64,000 nt of DNA from Thiomicrorhabdus sediminis. GTDB taxonomy: Bacteria > Pseudomonadota > Gammaproteobacteria > Thiomicrospirales > Thiomicrospiraceae. Each line of letters starts with the position of its first letter. Positions within the stretch are counted from its first letter, which is position 1. The notes beneath the pieces were generated by a model that was not told the DNA's origin, made no database searches, and saw only the letters and a program-made list of their open reading frames with translations. Location: contig NZ_CP040602.1 of the NCBI RefSeq assembly GCF_005885815.1, forward strand, positions 2,061,630 through 2,125,629, written 5' to 3'. Made by a program: the position numbers and the translations under genes. Positions 1 to 9,119 of this stretch are shown piece by piece.

Positions 1-612
1 TTTTGCCGCTTTAATCAAACTCTCTTCACCGCGCAGCAAACGCTGAATATTACTTCTGTGTCGCCAAAAGAGAATCAAGGTCATCACAGCCGTCACGGTA
101 ATCCAAGCCTGCTGTTGATCCGGCTCCGCCAGATAGTAAATATAAACAGGGGCAAGGATGGTAGCCACCAAAGCTGACAAGGATGAAATCTTCAACACCT
201 TGGCAACAAACAACCAGGTTCCGGCAACCGCCAGACCGATCGGCAACGATAATCCAAACATCACCCCCAGCATGGTCGCCACGCCTTTACCGCCTTTAAA
301 GCCAAAAAACAACGGATAAAGGTGACCGATAAAAGCGGCAAAACCGACTAAAACAATCGCCAACGGCGCCAGCTCAAGCAGGTGCGCCACTACGACAGGC
401 AACAAACCTTTAAGCATATCGCCAAATAAAGTGATAGCCGCGGCCTTTTTGCCTTTTTCGCCACCGATACGCAAGACATTGGTTGCCCCGGGGTTACCCG
501 AACCATCCAATCTAGGGTCAGGCAGGTTCATCAGCTTGCAGACGATAATTGCCGTGGAAATCGACCCCAATAAATAGGCAACTACAATAAATACGAGTGT
601 TAAAACATCCAT
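1..612 (-). CDS. plsY: Glycerol-3-phosphate acyltransferase PlsY (3' end outside window)
   Basis: PlsY is the inner-membrane enzyme that transfers an acyl group from acyl-phosphate to glycerol-3-phosphate, the first step of phospholipid synthesis. Reading the minus strand from the ATG at 612 gives 204 codons with no stop before the window edge, so the C-terminus is missing. The diagnostic blocks are visible: SGNPGATNVLR near residues 37-47, and HLYPLFFGFKGGKGVAT near residues 97-113, the acyl-phosphate/G3P site. Several hydrophobic segments fit the multi-pass topology. The gene is divergent from folB, a neighbour arrangement common in Gammaproteobacteria. Family identification is secure; only the C-terminus is unseen. 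Confidence 0.95.
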   Translation of the reverse strand, partial: MDVLTLVFIVVAYLLGSISTAIIVCKLMNLPDPRLDGSGNPGATNVLRIGGEKGKKAAAITLFGDMLKGLLPVVVAHLLELAPLAIVLVGFAAFIGHLYPLFFGFKGGKGVATMLGVMFGLSLPIGLAVAGTWLFVAKVLKISSLSALVATILAPVYIYYLAEPDQQQAWITVTAVMTLILFWRHRSNIQRLLRGEESLIKAAK

Positions 613-717
613 TTAACTTCCTTAACCGTCGGATATTTGCATTAAAGAGTGCATGATTTTACTTCAATCAAGGCCAACTCTGCACAGATTCAGACAGGTT
701 TTTTAGCTAAAAGCCGA

Positions 718-723
718 TATAAT
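718..723 (+). promoter_or_regulatory. Possible -10 element for folB
   Basis: A perfect TATAAT hexamer lies about 30 bases before the folB start codon, which would give a leader of roughly 25 bases. I see no good -35 hexamer at 16-18 bases upstream, so this is only a candidate. Confidence 0.3.
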
Positions 724-754
724 TGGTTGTTAACTGATCCAAAGGAGACGGCTC

Positions 755-1138
755 ATGAACCTCACCTCTCTACTTTATTCACAGCTCGATACCATCTATA
801 TCGAAGCCTTGAAGACCCAAGCGATTATCGGCATCTATGATTGGGAACGCGCCAATCGCCAACCGTTGATTTTCGATATCGAAATGGATTTACCGCTGAA
901 ATCGGCCGCCATGACCGACGATATTACGCAAACGGTCGATTACAAGACCGTTTGTGACCAAGTGATTGAATTTGTTGAAAACAGCGAGTTTGAACTATTG
1001 GAAACACTGGTTGAACAGATCTGTGAGCAGATATTCAGCAAACATCCAACGGTGATGGTGATTCGACTTAAAGTCAGTAAGCCGATGGCGGTTGAACAGA
1101 CCGATACGGTCGGCTTGAAAGTTACCCGGTGTCGTTAA
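755..1138 (+). CDS. folB: Dihydroneopterin aldolase FolB
   Basis: FolB cleaves 7,8-dihydroneopterin to 6-hydroxymethyl-dihydropterin in cytoplasmic folate synthesis. The 127-residue product has the family length. Its N-terminal region reads IYIEALKTQAIIGIYDWER, typical of FolB, followed by the conserved TVDYKTV block and a C-terminal segment with LKVSKP. A good ribosome binding site (AAGGAG at 741-746) precedes the ATG at 755. The gene is divergent from plsY, and its 3' end overlaps the convergent unknown gene at 1122-1589 by 17 bases. FolE2 and FolM, also pterin enzymes, are encoded elsewhere in the window. Confidence 0.93.
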   Translation: MNLTSLLYSQLDTIYIEALKTQAIIGIYDWERANRQPLIFDIEMDLPLKSAAMTDDITQTVDYKTVCDQVIEFVENSEFELLETLVEQICEQIFSKHPTVMVIRLKVSKPMAVEQTDTVGLKVTRCR

Positions 1139-1589
1139 TCTCTTGTAAGGCTTTTTGCTCTTGGGCGGTTTTTTTGATCAGCGGAACGATCTGCTCCATA
1201 TGCAGGCATGCCGCATGTTCGGTGATTTTATTTAAACCGTTGAAATCATCTTCAAATTGACGACGATTCTGTTTGGATAGATTGCGCGCCACTTTGTTGT
1301 ATAAGGAGTCGCCATCTGCCAGACGTACCAGCGTAATCAACTGTTCCGGCGCAAGCTGGGTAGAAAACTTCTGAATAATCGCATCATCCGCATAAGCCAG
1401 CTTATTGGCCACCGCGCGATAGGCTTTCAATTTTCGGTGTAAATTTTCAGCATCCAAACCGCTTTGACTTAAACGTTGTGAAATCACCTTGCTTAAAGCG
1501 GCCGTGGCATCCGCAGTCAATTCAAAGGTCACTGGCCCTATTTCCAACTGATACTCACCACTTTTTGTTTTATGTGCTGAAACTTCCAT
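1122..1589 (-). CDS. FliG C-terminal-domain-like protein, second of a tandem pair
   Basis: This predicted cytoplasmic protein of 155 residues has no assigned function. The first 45 residues include IGPVTFELTADAT and look like a small beta-rich domain. The rest is helical and resembles the C-terminal domain of the flagellar switch protein FliG, with a stretch like DDAIIQKFSTQLAPEQLITL followed by a second helical half. It is paralogous to the gene just upstream (1645-2109): both share the IGP- opening and the same helical layout. I chose the ATG at 1589 rather than the upstream in-frame TTG because AAAGAG sits about 9 bases before it. It probably forms a two-gene operon with its paralogue, 55 bases away. 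No flagellar genes are nearby. Confidence 0.7.
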   Translation of the reverse strand: MEVSAHKTKSGEYQLEIGPVTFELTADATAALSKVISQRLSQSGLDAENLHRKLKAYRAVANKLAYADDAIIQKFSTQLAPEQLITLVRLADGDSLYNKVARNLSKQNRRQFEDDFNGLNKITEHAACLHMEQIVPLIKKTAQEQKALQEINDTG

Positions 1590-1644
1590 GATCAACTCTT
1601 TGCTTTAATATCGTTGTTAACTGTCGCCATTGCCCAATAAATTT

Positions 1645-2109
1645 TCAAATGTACTGCGTATTCTCATTGATAAACTCGATTTGACCTTTACCCTCCAGCT
1701 CGAACATCTTCATCACTATACGGCGAATGGCATCTTTGGCCTGCTCCTCATCCAACTGGCGTTTGGCTTGCAAATCCATCTCAAGCTGTTTTGCCAAAAT
1801 GGCACCGGAATTATTAATAATCAAGCTATTTAAATCGTTGTCTTCGGCCACCTGCATCATGACCACCAAATCGGCATTATCCAATTCGTGCAATAATTTC
1901 TGTACATCGAGTGCTTTTAATTCCTTAATGCGCAAACCCAATTCAATATAACTGTTTGAGCTAGAGTGTTCCGCACCATCTTCAAGCGCCAACATATTCT
2001 GTAAAGTAATATTCAGTAGAGCCACCGAGAAATGATCCAATTTAATGGATGCCGGCCCGATATGCACCAACCACTCATTCTCTTGAACTTTTTTAATACC
2101 TACTCGCAT
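1645..2109 (-). CDS. FliG C-terminal-domain-like protein, first of a tandem pair
   Basis: This 154-residue protein begins MRVGIKKVQENEWLVHIGP. It then has a helical region whose order matches the FliG C-terminal domain: a DVQKLLHELDNADLVVMMQ segment, then NSGAILAKQLEMDL, then QAKDAIRRIVMKM. In FliG the equivalent blocks are RSMQRLLREVDNDVLMIALK, NMSQRAADILRDDL and EQKAILLIVRRL, which I recall from the E. coli protein. The open frame extends upstream to 2247. Alignment with the paralogue and a purine-rich AGAGATGG before the ATG support the start at 2109. The function is unknown. The similarity is by eye and remote, so a novel helical fold remains possible. Confidence 0.7.
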   Translation of the reverse strand: MRVGIKKVQENEWLVHIGPASIKLDHFSVALLNITLQNMLALEDGAEHSSSNSYIELGLRIKELKALDVQKLLHELDNADLVVMMQVAEDNDLNSLIINNSGAILAKQLEMDLQAKRQLDEEQAKDAIRRIVMKMFELEGKGQIEFINENTQYI

Positions 2110-2330
2110 AAGCCATCTCTTTCTGTTTGGCGATTGCCTGACTAACTCGGGCCGTTTAGCCGGATTATAAGCTATCCGACAACAACTAATAAGACCGGCT
2201 GACATATTTAAGCGCCCGATCAATAATAATTGATTCATTTTTAACATAAAAGCTTAAGCAATATCTTCGCCAATTATTAAATGCCCTAGCCGCCTTGTCG
2301 TGTTTATTGCATAATAGGAGCGATAAAAAC

Positions 2331-2375
2331 ATGATCATCTTGCTAAGCAAAGAACTCAAAGCAAGATTAAATTAA
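2331..2375 (+). CDS. Possible 14-residue leader peptide
   Basis: A short frame encodes MIILLSKELKARLN. AGGAG lies about 11 bases before its ATG. It ends 36 bases before the start of the methyltransferase gene. It could be a leader peptide or chance; nothing else supports it. Confidence 0.15.
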   Translation: MIILLSKELKARLN

Positions 2376-2411
2376 AACCCCATTTATTTTGCCAAACGCT
2401 TGGACAATTTC

Positions 2412-3611
2412 ATGCCTCAAACCCGTAATCGTGTCAAAAGCCTTCCCGAACCCAGTAGCGAAGCCAAAGCCCACAGTCAGCTATTAACCGACAAAATAGT
2501 CAAATACCTCAATCGACATAAACAACTGAGCTTTGCTCAATTTATGGAAATGGCCCTTTATACTCCGCAACTAGGCTATTATGCAGGGGGCTTGCCTAAG
2601 ATTGGCCAACAGGGTGACTTTATTACCGCACCGGAAATTTCCCCGATGTTTTCACGCTGTCTAGCCAGACAAGCCAGCCAAATACTCGAACAACTGGAAA
2701 CCCCCAATATTATTGAGTTCGGCGCCGGCCAAGGCACCATGGCAAAAGACATTCTGCTAGAACTTAAAGCATTACAGCAACCTCTAGAGCGCTATTACAT
2801 CGTCGAATTGAGCGCCGATTTACGTCAACGCCAACAAGAGAACCTGAAACAACACCTGACAGAGGACTGGTTTGACAAGGTCGTCTGGCTTGATAACTTA
2901 CCCAGCAAACCGATTACAGCGGTAATTCTTGCCAACGAAGTGCTTGATGCCATGCCATTTGAGCGCTTACGCATTGAATCCGACCGTGCCTTGCAAGGTT
3001 ATGTCGGCTGGGATGAAAACAATCAAAAATTAGTCTGGGACTACCAACCGATTACCGAAAAAAACCTGCAGCGTTTCGCCAACCAGCTCATCAAACACAT
3101 TGGTGAGCCTTCAGAACTTGGCTACGAAACGGAAATCAACCTGAATATCGGTCCTTGGTTGCAGAGCTTGAGCGATATTATCGCCCAAGGCGCCGTTATT
3201 CTGATCGATTACGGTTATAGCCGCGATGAGTATTATCAGCCGGCACGCGTTATGGGTACGCTGCGTTGCCACTATCAGCATCGCGCCCATCAAGACCCGT
3301 TTTTCTATCCAGGCTTACAAGACATCACTGCGCACGTTGACTTCACCGCAGTAGCTGAAAGCGCTTATGACAGCGGCTTTAAAGTAGCCGGTTATACGAC
3401 CCAGGCGCATTTTTTGATGGCCAGCGGTTTACTCGACATGGCTCATGACCAAGATGACGATATCACGCTGCAATTAAAAACCGCGCAGCAAATCAAGACC
3501 TTGACTCTACCCGATGAAATGGGAGAAACCTTTAAGGTCATTGCCTTAACAAAGAACTTTGATGACAGCTTAAGCGGCTTTAGTATTCGCGACCTGCGCC
3601 ACCAACTATAA
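2412..3611 (+). CDS. SAM-dependent methyltransferase, MidA/NDUFAF7 (DUF185, COG1565) family
   Basis: This 399-residue cytoplasmic protein belongs to the family that includes mitochondrial NDUFAF7/MidA, an arginine methyltransferase for a complex I subunit; the bacterial substrate is generally unknown. The family hallmarks are visible: an N-terminal [20 protein letters not shown] block, [16 protein letters not shown], the SAM-binding [16 protein letters not shown], and [13 protein letters not shown] later segment with [20 protein letters not shown] is also typical. An in-frame TTG lies 12 bases upstream, but neither start has a strong ribosome binding site; the ATG at 2412 is preferred. uppP begins 14 bases downstream, suggesting co-transcription. 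Confidence 0.85.
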   Translation: MPQTRNRVKSLPEPSSEAKAHSQLLTDKIVKYLNRHKQLSFAQFMEMALYTPQLGYYAGGLPKIGQQGDFITAPEISPMFSRCLARQASQILEQLETPNIIEFGAGQGTMAKDILLELKALQQPLERYYIVELSADLRQRQQENLKQHLTEDWFDKVVWLDNLPSKPITAVILANEVLDAMPFERLRIESDRALQGYVGWDENNQKLVWDYQPITEKNLQRFANQLIKHIGEPSELGYETEINLNIGPWLQSLSDIIAQGAVILIDYGYSRDEYYQPARVMGTLRCHYQHRAHQDPFFYPGLQDITAHVDFTAVAESAYDSGFKVAGYTTQAHFLMASGLLDMAHDQDDDITLQLKTAQQIKTLTLPDEMGETFKVIALTKNFDDSLSGFSIRDLRHQL

Positions 3612-3625
3612 TCTTAGGAGATATT

Positions 3626-4396
3626 ATGGACATTTTTCAGGCCGCGATTCTCGGCATTATTGAAGGCTTGACCGAGTTTCTACCGATCTCTTCGACGGGC
3701 CACCTGATCGTCGTCAGCCAATGGCTGGGACTGGAGCAAACCAAACAGAACATGGCTTTTGAAGTCATAATCCAAGTAGCGGCGATTATGGCGATCTTCT
3801 CGCACTATCGCGAGAAATTCACACCACAACATCTCAACCTGTGGATTAATGTCACGATCGCTTTCCTGCCAATCGCGGCTATCGGATTTTTATTCCACGA
3901 TGTTATCAAGAGCTTGTTTACTCTGGAGATTGTAGCCTGGTTTTTTATTATCGGCGGTATCATTTTTTTGGTCATGGAATATTTCTATCAGCGCTCAACA
4001 TCTGTGCGCACCACCGATATAGAAAACCTAAGCCGTAAACAGGCTGTCGGGATCGGGATCGCGCAAATGTTCGCACTGATTCCAGGTACCAGTCGCGCCG
4101 GCGCCTCAATTGTTGGCGGCATGCTAGCAGGCCTTGACCGTAAAGCCTCTGCCGAGTTCTCATTCCTGCTCGCCCTGCCGGTTTTAGCTGCAGCCGCCGG
4201 TTTGGATTTATTGAAGAACTATCAAGAATTTGTCGATACCAGCTGGACCCCTTTGATTGTCGGTTTTATCATCGCCTATATCACCGCGTATCTGACCATG
4301 ACCCTATTTATTAAGTTTCTGGAAAATTTCACCTTTAATGCGTTCGGCATCTACCGGATTGCATTCGGTCTGGCATTATTAATCTGGTTTGTCTAA
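3626..4396 (+). CDS. uppP: Undecaprenyl-diphosphatase UppP (BacA)
   Basis: UppP dephosphorylates undecaprenyl diphosphate at the inner membrane, recycling the lipid carrier for peptidoglycan and O-antigen synthesis. At 256 residues it is close to the family's usual length of about 260-275. The N-terminal [20 protein letters not shown] motif holds the catalytic Glu and Ser region, and [10 protein letters not shown] near residues 153-162 is the second signature (PGxSRSG-like). Several membrane segments are evident. TAGGAG precedes the ATG at good spacing, so translation can start independently of the upstream methyltransferase gene 14 bases away. Confidence 0.95.
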   Translation: MDIFQAAILGIIEGLTEFLPISSTGHLIVVSQWLGLEQTKQNMAFEVIIQVAAIMAIFSHYREKFTPQHLNLWINVTIAFLPIAAIGFLFHDVIKSLFTLEIVAWFFIIGGIIFLVMEYFYQRSTSVRTTDIENLSRKQAVGIGIAQMFALIPGTSRAGASIVGGMLAGLDRKASAEFSFLLALPVLAAAAGLDLLKNYQEFVDTSWTPLIVGFIIAYITAYLTMTLFIKFLENFTFNAFGIYRIAFGLALLIWFV

Positions 4397-4412
4397 AACA
4401 ACCGACAACGCT

Positions 4413-4440
4413 ACCGCTCGGCTTTCTCATACCGAGCGGT
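4413..4440 (+). terminator. Hairpin after uppP, no U-tract
   Basis: A perfect 9-bp inverted repeat (ACCGCTCGG and CCGAGCGGT, 10-base loop) starts 17 bases after the uppP stop. No T-run follows, so it may be a processing or stabilising hairpin, or a weak terminator. Confidence 0.4.
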
Positions 4441-4551
4441 CAACCCAATCATCCCCCTTAATGCAACACTGTCACAAACTAACCATTTGCAGTAGTATGT
4501 GCTAAAGACCCGATATTATCGAGCTGCACAGCCTTAAGGAAAAAGCCGCCA

Positions 4552-6030
4552 ATGATGCAATTCTACAATGCCGAACAAAGCCGTTTAATAGATCGCTTTG
4601 CCATTGAAAAACAACATATTCCCGGCTTACTTTTAATGAAACGCGCCGGTTTGTTTAGCTTTCAGACTCTGGAAAAGTTCTGGCCCGACAGCAAGCATTT
4701 AACCGTTTTTTGCGGCACAGGCAACAATGGCGGCGACGGTTTCGTTATTGCCCAATTAGCCATGATTGCCGGCTATGATTTGGATGTATTTATTGTCGGT
4801 GAGCGTGCAAAAATCAGCAACGAAGCCAAACAAGCGCTGATCGAACTCGAGCAACTCGGCTTGACAATAAAGCCTTTTGATCAAATCCAGGCACAGCAAA
4901 GCCTTGCCCAGACCGACCTTGTTATCGATGCTTTGCTCGGTACAGGTTTACGGCAGGCACCTAAGGCCGATTATGCAGACGCGATTGAAATCATCAATCA
5001 ACATAACAAGCCCGTGCTGGCGATTGATATCCCCAGCGGTCTTTCTGCCGACACTGGCACGGTGTTAGGCCATGCGGTCAAAGCTACCCGAACCTGCACC
5101 TTTATCAGCCAAAAAATCGGCCTATATACCCATCAAGGCCAGGAGTTCAGTGGCAAGGTTCATTTTAGTCCGCTGTTTCTCAAACAGAGCAGTTACGAAA
5201 ATTTCCCGCCACTGGCGCAAAATCACAGTCTGAAACACTGGTTAAAAAAGACACCTAAACGTTTACCCTCACAACACAAGGGCATGTCCGGCAGCGTCTG
5301 TCTGGTTGGTGGCAATCACAATATGATGGGAGCCATTCAATTAGCGGGCCTGGCAAGTCTGAGAAGCGGTGCAGGGCTGGTAAAAATCATCACCAGAAAA
5401 TCACACCTCACCGCAATTACCCAGAATCAGCCGGAGTTGATGTGTTATGACAAAACCGCTATGGCAAGCCAGGCGGCGTTAAGCAACGCTATCGCCATAG
5501 GCCCGGGATTAGGCACGGATTTATGGGCACAGCAGCGTTTTAACGAAACCTTGGATTTGCCACAAGCCAAGGTCATTGATGCCGATGCTCTCAAATTATT
5601 AGCAGATAACAGCATCTGCCAACAACAAAGTAATTGGGTGCTCACCCCACATCCCGGCGAAGCCGCTTATTTGCTCGGTTGTTCCAATCAGGAAATACAA
5701 AATGATCGAGTCAAGGCCGTTAAGGCCTTGCATGAGCGTTATGGCGGCATTATTGTTTTAAAAGGCAATGGCACACTGATTTATGATGGTGAACACTTGG
5801 AAATATGCTTGGCAGGCAATCCAGGTATGGCGATTGGCGGCATGGGAGATGTTCTCACCGGATGTATCGCGACTTTTTTAGCGCAAGGCGTAAGCCCTTT
5901 CGCGGCCGCTTGCTTAGGCGTCACCCTTCATGCTCATGCAGGCGACATTGTTGCCAAACAGCAAGGGCAAATCAGTGTTTTGCCGTCCGAATTAGCGCAA
6001 ACCATCAGTCAGTTGCTAGTCTATAGATAG
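4552..6030 (+). CDS. nnr: Bifunctional NAD(P)H-hydrate epimerase / ADP-dependent dehydratase
   Basis: This enzyme repairs damaged NAD(P)H: the N-terminal half epimerises NAD(P)HX and the C-terminal half dehydrates the S form using ADP. The 492-residue protein carries both YjeF domains. The epimerase part (about 1-215) contains FCGTGNNGGDGFV near residue 57 and VIDALLGTG. The dehydratase part (about 235-490) contains MSGSVCLVGG, AIGPGLGTD, TPHPGEAAYLL and the GNPGMAIGGMGDVLTG nucleotide-binding block. Two adjacent ATG codons (4552 and 4555) are equally possible starts. In many Gammaproteobacteria it sits beside tsaE; here the next gene is convergent purK. Also called yjeF. Confidence 0.95.
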   Translation: MMQFYNAEQSRLIDRFAIEKQHIPGLLLMKRAGLFSFQTLEKFWPDSKHLTVFCGTGNNGGDGFVIAQLAMIAGYDLDVFIVGERAKISNEAKQALIELEQLGLTIKPFDQIQAQQSLAQTDLVIDALLGTGLRQAPKADYADAIEIINQHNKPVLAIDIPSGLSADTGTVLGHAVKATRTCTFISQKIGLYTHQGQEFSGKVHFSPLFLKQSSYENFPPLAQNHSLKHWLKKTPKRLPSQHKGMSGSVCLVGGNHNMMGAIQLAGLASLRSGAGLVKIITRKSHLTAITQNQPELMCYDKTAMASQAALSNAIAIGPGLGTDLWAQQRFNETLDLPQAKVIDADALKLLADNSICQQQSNWVLTPHPGEAAYLLGCSNQEIQNDRVKAVKALHERYGGIIVLKGNGTLIYDGEHLEICLAGNPGMAIGGMGDVLTGCIATFLAQGVSPFAAACLGVTLHAHAGDIVAKQQGQISVLPSELAQTISQLLVYR

Positions 6031-6062
6031 GGAAAACTAAAAGGCCCCTGCAAAGAAAGGGC

Positions 6063-7169
6063 TTATTTCGGCAGAAAATCGTTTAGCGCTTTAATCTGCT
6101 CATAAAGCTTATCTTCGTTCTCAGCAGTAATGGTGATGTGACCCAACTTACGTCCCGCTCTTTCGCTTTTATCGTAAAGATGCAGGTGAGCATTCGGCAT
6201 TTGCAAGACCTTTTCCACCGGGCCGGTTTCACCAATGATATTAATCATCGCGGCAATTGGCTGACGTGTCGATGTATCACCCAACGGCAAACCGCTAATA
6301 GCTCGAATATGGTTCTCGAACTGACAAGTATTGGCGCCTTCAATGGTCCAATGCCCGGAATTATGGACTCTTGGCGCCATTTCATTAGCCACCAAACCAT
6401 CCAGCGTTTCAAATAATTCCAGCGTTAGAACGCCAACATGATCTAACTCATCAAGCAATTTCTGCATATAGCTTTCGGCTTGTTTCTGCACCTCATCGGA
6501 AACATCTCTAGCCGGTGCAACCGTATAACGTAAGATGCCATCATGATGTACGTTCTGTACCAAAGGGTAATAGACATGCTCGTTATTGGCATTACGTACC
6601 GCGACAATCGACAACTCTCGCTGGAAAGAGACGAAACCTTCCAGAATCAACTCTCTCCCTCCCAGAGCTTGCCAAGCTTGCTCAGTCTGCTCTGTCTGTT
6701 TCAGAACAAACTGCCCTTTACCGTCATAACCTTCGGTCGTGGTTTTTAGCACCGCCGGCAACCCAAGCTCATCAACCGCTGACTTTAAAGCCGCCAGCGA
6801 ATTAATCACTCTATAGGGCGCACAAGGAATCTCCAACTGATCAAACATGCCCTTTTCACGGCCGCGATGCTGGGAAACAAATAGCGATTTTTCCGCGGGA
6901 TAAACAGGGGTGGTTTTGGCGATTTCACGCACCTGTTCGACCGAAGTATTTTCACTCTCATAGGTGACCACATCGGCAAACTCGGTTAAACGCGCAATCG
7001 AGTCGACATCATCAGCCTGAGTAAAACAGTGCCCCAACAACGCCGATGGCTCATCTGCGCTCATCGCATAGAAACCAAACTTTTGGCCTAGCGGATAACC
7101 GGCGATCGCCATCATTCGACCTAACTGGCCGGCACCCAAAACACCAATGCGTTTTGTAATTGGGGTCAT
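6063..7169 (-). CDS. purK: 5-(carboxyamino)imidazole ribonucleotide synthase PurK
   Basis: PurK is an ATP-grasp enzyme that carboxylates AIR to N5-CAIR in purine synthesis. The protein is 368 residues from the ATG at 7169. It opens with RIGVLGAGQLGRMMAIAGY, the standard PurK N-terminus, and contains KTTTEGYDGKGQ for ATP binding plus ELFETLDGLVANEMAPRVHNSG near residue 260. An in-frame TTG at 7184 would extend the protein by five residues, but GGAGA lies at correct spacing for 7169, so the shorter form is chosen. purE, the next enzyme in the pathway, is 219 bases upstream on the same strand, separated by a terminator-like hairpin. Confidence 0.96.
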   Translation of the reverse strand: MTPITKRIGVLGAGQLGRMMAIAGYPLGQKFGFYAMSADEPSALLGHCFTQADDVDSIARLTEFADVVTYESENTSVEQVREIAKTTPVYPAEKSLFVSQHRGREKGMFDQLEIPCAPYRVINSLAALKSAVDELGLPAVLKTTTEGYDGKGQFVLKQTEQTEQAWQALGGRELILEGFVSFQRELSIVAVRNANNEHVYYPLVQNVHHDGILRYTVAPARDVSDEVQKQAESYMQKLLDELDHVGVLTLELFETLDGLVANEMAPRVHNSGHWTIEGANTCQFENHIRAISGLPLGDTSTRQPIAAMINIIGETGPVEKVLQMPNAHLHLYDKSERAGRKLGHITITAENEDKLYEQIKALNDFLPK

Positions 7170-7280
7170 AACTGAATTCTCCAAAAACTATTAAAAGCGA
7201 CTTATTTAAAACTTAACTTCTCAAAAGCCATTAAAAGCTGTGTCGATAAACACTTTTTCGGTTAACAAAATAAAGCGCTA

Positions 7281-7334
7281 AAAAAACAAAACCGTAATGA
7301 CGGGCATTTTAACAAACTCCCTATCATTACGGTT
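7281..7334 (-). terminator. Rho-independent terminator after purE
   Basis: On the minus strand an 11-bp perfect stem (AACCGTAATGA with TCATTACGGTT, 23-base loop) is followed by a run of T residues broken by one G. It lies downstream of purE and before purK, so purK is probably transcribed partly or wholly from its own promoter. Confidence 0.65.
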
Positions 7335-7388
7335 CTAAACTTTAGGATCGATCCATAGCTCAACAATCAGAGCCTGGAATTTTCGCGA

Positions 7389-7889
7389 CTAGATACGCGG
7401 ATCTGGGCTTTCCAATACCGTATTAGTCTGTGTATTGCGGAAATCATGCAGCGCCTTGCGAATATCCGCATTTTGATTGGCCACGATTTGTGCCGCAAGA
7501 ATCCCAGCATTTTTGGCTCCGGCTTCACCGATTGCCAAAGTACCTACCGGCACACCACCGGGCATCTGCACAATGGACAATAAAGAATCTTGACCACTTA
7601 AGGCTCTTGATTGAACCGGCACACCTAAAACAGGCACTAGCGTTTTTGCCGCCACCATTCCCGGCAGATGCGCAGCACCGCCAGCACCGGCAATAATCAC
7701 TTGCAGACCACGCTGCTCAGCTGTTTCTGCATATTCAAACATCAAATCAGGAGTTCGGTGCGCAGAGACCACTTTGACTTCATGTGGAACATTGAAGGCA
7801 CTAAGCATTTCTACAGCATGTTGCATAGTCGGCCAATCCGACTTGGATCCCATAATAACACCAACTAAAGGCTGATTTGAGTCACTCAT
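7389..7889 (-). CDS. purE: N5-carboxyaminoimidazole ribonucleotide mutase PurE
   Basis: PurE converts N5-CAIR, the product of PurK, to CAIR. The 166-residue protein has the class I PurE signatures: [17 protein letters not shown] near residue 9, [14 protein letters not shown] near residue 42, and [12 protein letters not shown] near residues 67-78. The later [19 protein letters not shown] block is also characteristic. Its length matches bacterial class I enzymes. It lies upstream of purK on the same strand but with a terminator-like hairpin between them. Confidence 0.97.
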   Translation of the reverse strand: MSDSNQPLVGVIMGSKSDWPTMQHAVEMLSAFNVPHEVKVVSAHRTPDLMFEYAETAEQRGLQVIIAGAGGAAHLPGMVAAKTLVPVLGVPVQSRALSGQDSLLSIVQMPGGVPVGTLAIGEAGAKNAGILAAQIVANQNADIRKALHDFRNTQTNTVLESPDPRI

Positions 7890-8081
7890 GTTTGTCTACC
7901 ATAATTCTGGAAAAGCGGTCAATCTTACAAGTAATGATCAAAAAGTCAAGTAATTAGATACGCGCACAAGTCAAAATAAGTCATTGAGAATAAAGCAATA
8001 AGATATTTTTATTACGATTCATATCAAACAGGCTTATCTATTGCTAGAATGACTCAAAGTACCACACAAGGCTTTCAACAC

Positions 8082-8978
8082 ATGAGAATTCTAGCCCTAC
8101 TGTTCAGCATCACTTTTCTGCTTAGCGCATGTTCCGACCAAAATGACAATGTCGCAACGCCCAAACTCTCCACAGACAAAAAGCTAGAAAACATTGAATA
8201 CCGGTTCGCTATCCACCCTTTGCATAACCCGACAAGACTGTTTGATGTATTTAATCCGTTGATGGATTACCTGAATGCGCGAATGCCTGGTGTCACCTTT
8301 AAGGTTGAAGCCTCCAGAAACTATGCCGCCTTTGATGACAAACTGGTCAATGCAGAAGTGCCTTTTGCCCTGCCGAACCCATACCAGACATTATTGGCCA
8401 TAGATAGCGGCTATCATGTTATCGCCAAAATGGGTGATGACGAAAATTTTAAAGGTATTATCCTGGTGCGCAAAGACAGTAATATTGAATCGCCGCTCGA
8501 TCTCAAAGGCAAGACGGTCAGCTACCCTGCTCCAACGGCATTAGCGGCAACCATCCTGCCCCAGTATTATCTGCAAAAGCACGGCCTGGATATCAACAAA
8601 GACATCTCCAATAAATATGTCGGCTCTCAAGAATCATCGATTATGAATGTATTCTTGGGTACGACCGCTGCCGGGGCTACCTGGCCACCTCCTTGGAAAG
8701 CGCTCTCAGAAGAACGCCCGGAACTGAAAAAACAGCTCAAAGTCATTTGGCAAACCCAATCATTACCGAATAACAGTGTCGTTGTCAGAAATGACGTCAA
8801 TCCCGAGCATGCCGAACAGGTACGTCAATTATTGAGCACATTACACACGACCGTGGAAGGCAAACAAATTTTGGCAGGCATGTACTTATCTAAATATGAA
8901 CTGGCGGACAATGCCACCTACAGTATAGTGCGTAACTTTACCGAAGAGTTTTCCAGAACCATACGGCCCTTACAATAG
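8082..8978 (+). CDS. PhnD-like substrate-binding lipoprotein (phosphate/phosphite/phosphonate type), orphan
   Basis: This 298-residue protein belongs to the PhnD/PtxB-type periplasmic binding proteins. The signal peptide ends in FLLSAC with Cys17 as the lipid attachment site; the next residue is Ser, so by the Lol rule it would go to the outer membrane. The open frame begins at 8049, but the start at 8082 gives a clean lipoprotein signal. Typical PhnD features are HNPTRLFDVFNPLMDYL, DLKGKTVSYPAPTA and GTTAAGATWPPPW. No permease or ATPase gene is adjacent. A membrane GGDEF-EAL gene follows 141 bases downstream, which suggests a ligand-sensing role similar in concept to NspS-MbaA of Vibrio rather than uptake. 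That role is inference. Confidence 0.85.
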   Translation: MRILALLFSITFLLSACSDQNDNVATPKLSTDKKLENIEYRFAIHPLHNPTRLFDVFNPLMDYLNARMPGVTFKVEASRNYAAFDDKLVNAEVPFALPNPYQTLLAIDSGYHVIAKMGDDENFKGIILVRKDSNIESPLDLKGKTVSYPAPTALAATILPQYYLQKHGLDINKDISNKYVGSQESSIMNVFLGTTAAGATWPPPWKALSEERPELKKQLKVIWQTQSLPNNSVVVRNDVNPEHAEQVRQLLSTLHTTVEGKQILAGMYLSKYELADNATYSIVRNFTEEFSRTIRPLQ

Positions 8979-9119
8979 AGACCTAGGAAAATAATTACCT
9001 TTTTTTTCATAGAACTATTGTGGTAAATAGTTAATAATTGAATCCTTAAGAGACGGCACTCCGTATAGACTAGGCCAGAAATTTACTTCAGATTCAAATC
9101 GATAGGCATACAAATACGC

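Noticed and set aside
6030..6062. Terminator between nnr and purK
   Set aside because: Only a four-base GCCC/GGGC complementarity is visible; too weak to call.
7950..7995. Repeated AAGTCA elements upstream of the PhnD-like gene
   Set aside because: The spacing between GTCA units is 10, not 11 bases, and the TGTCA core is absent, so it does not support a Pho box there.
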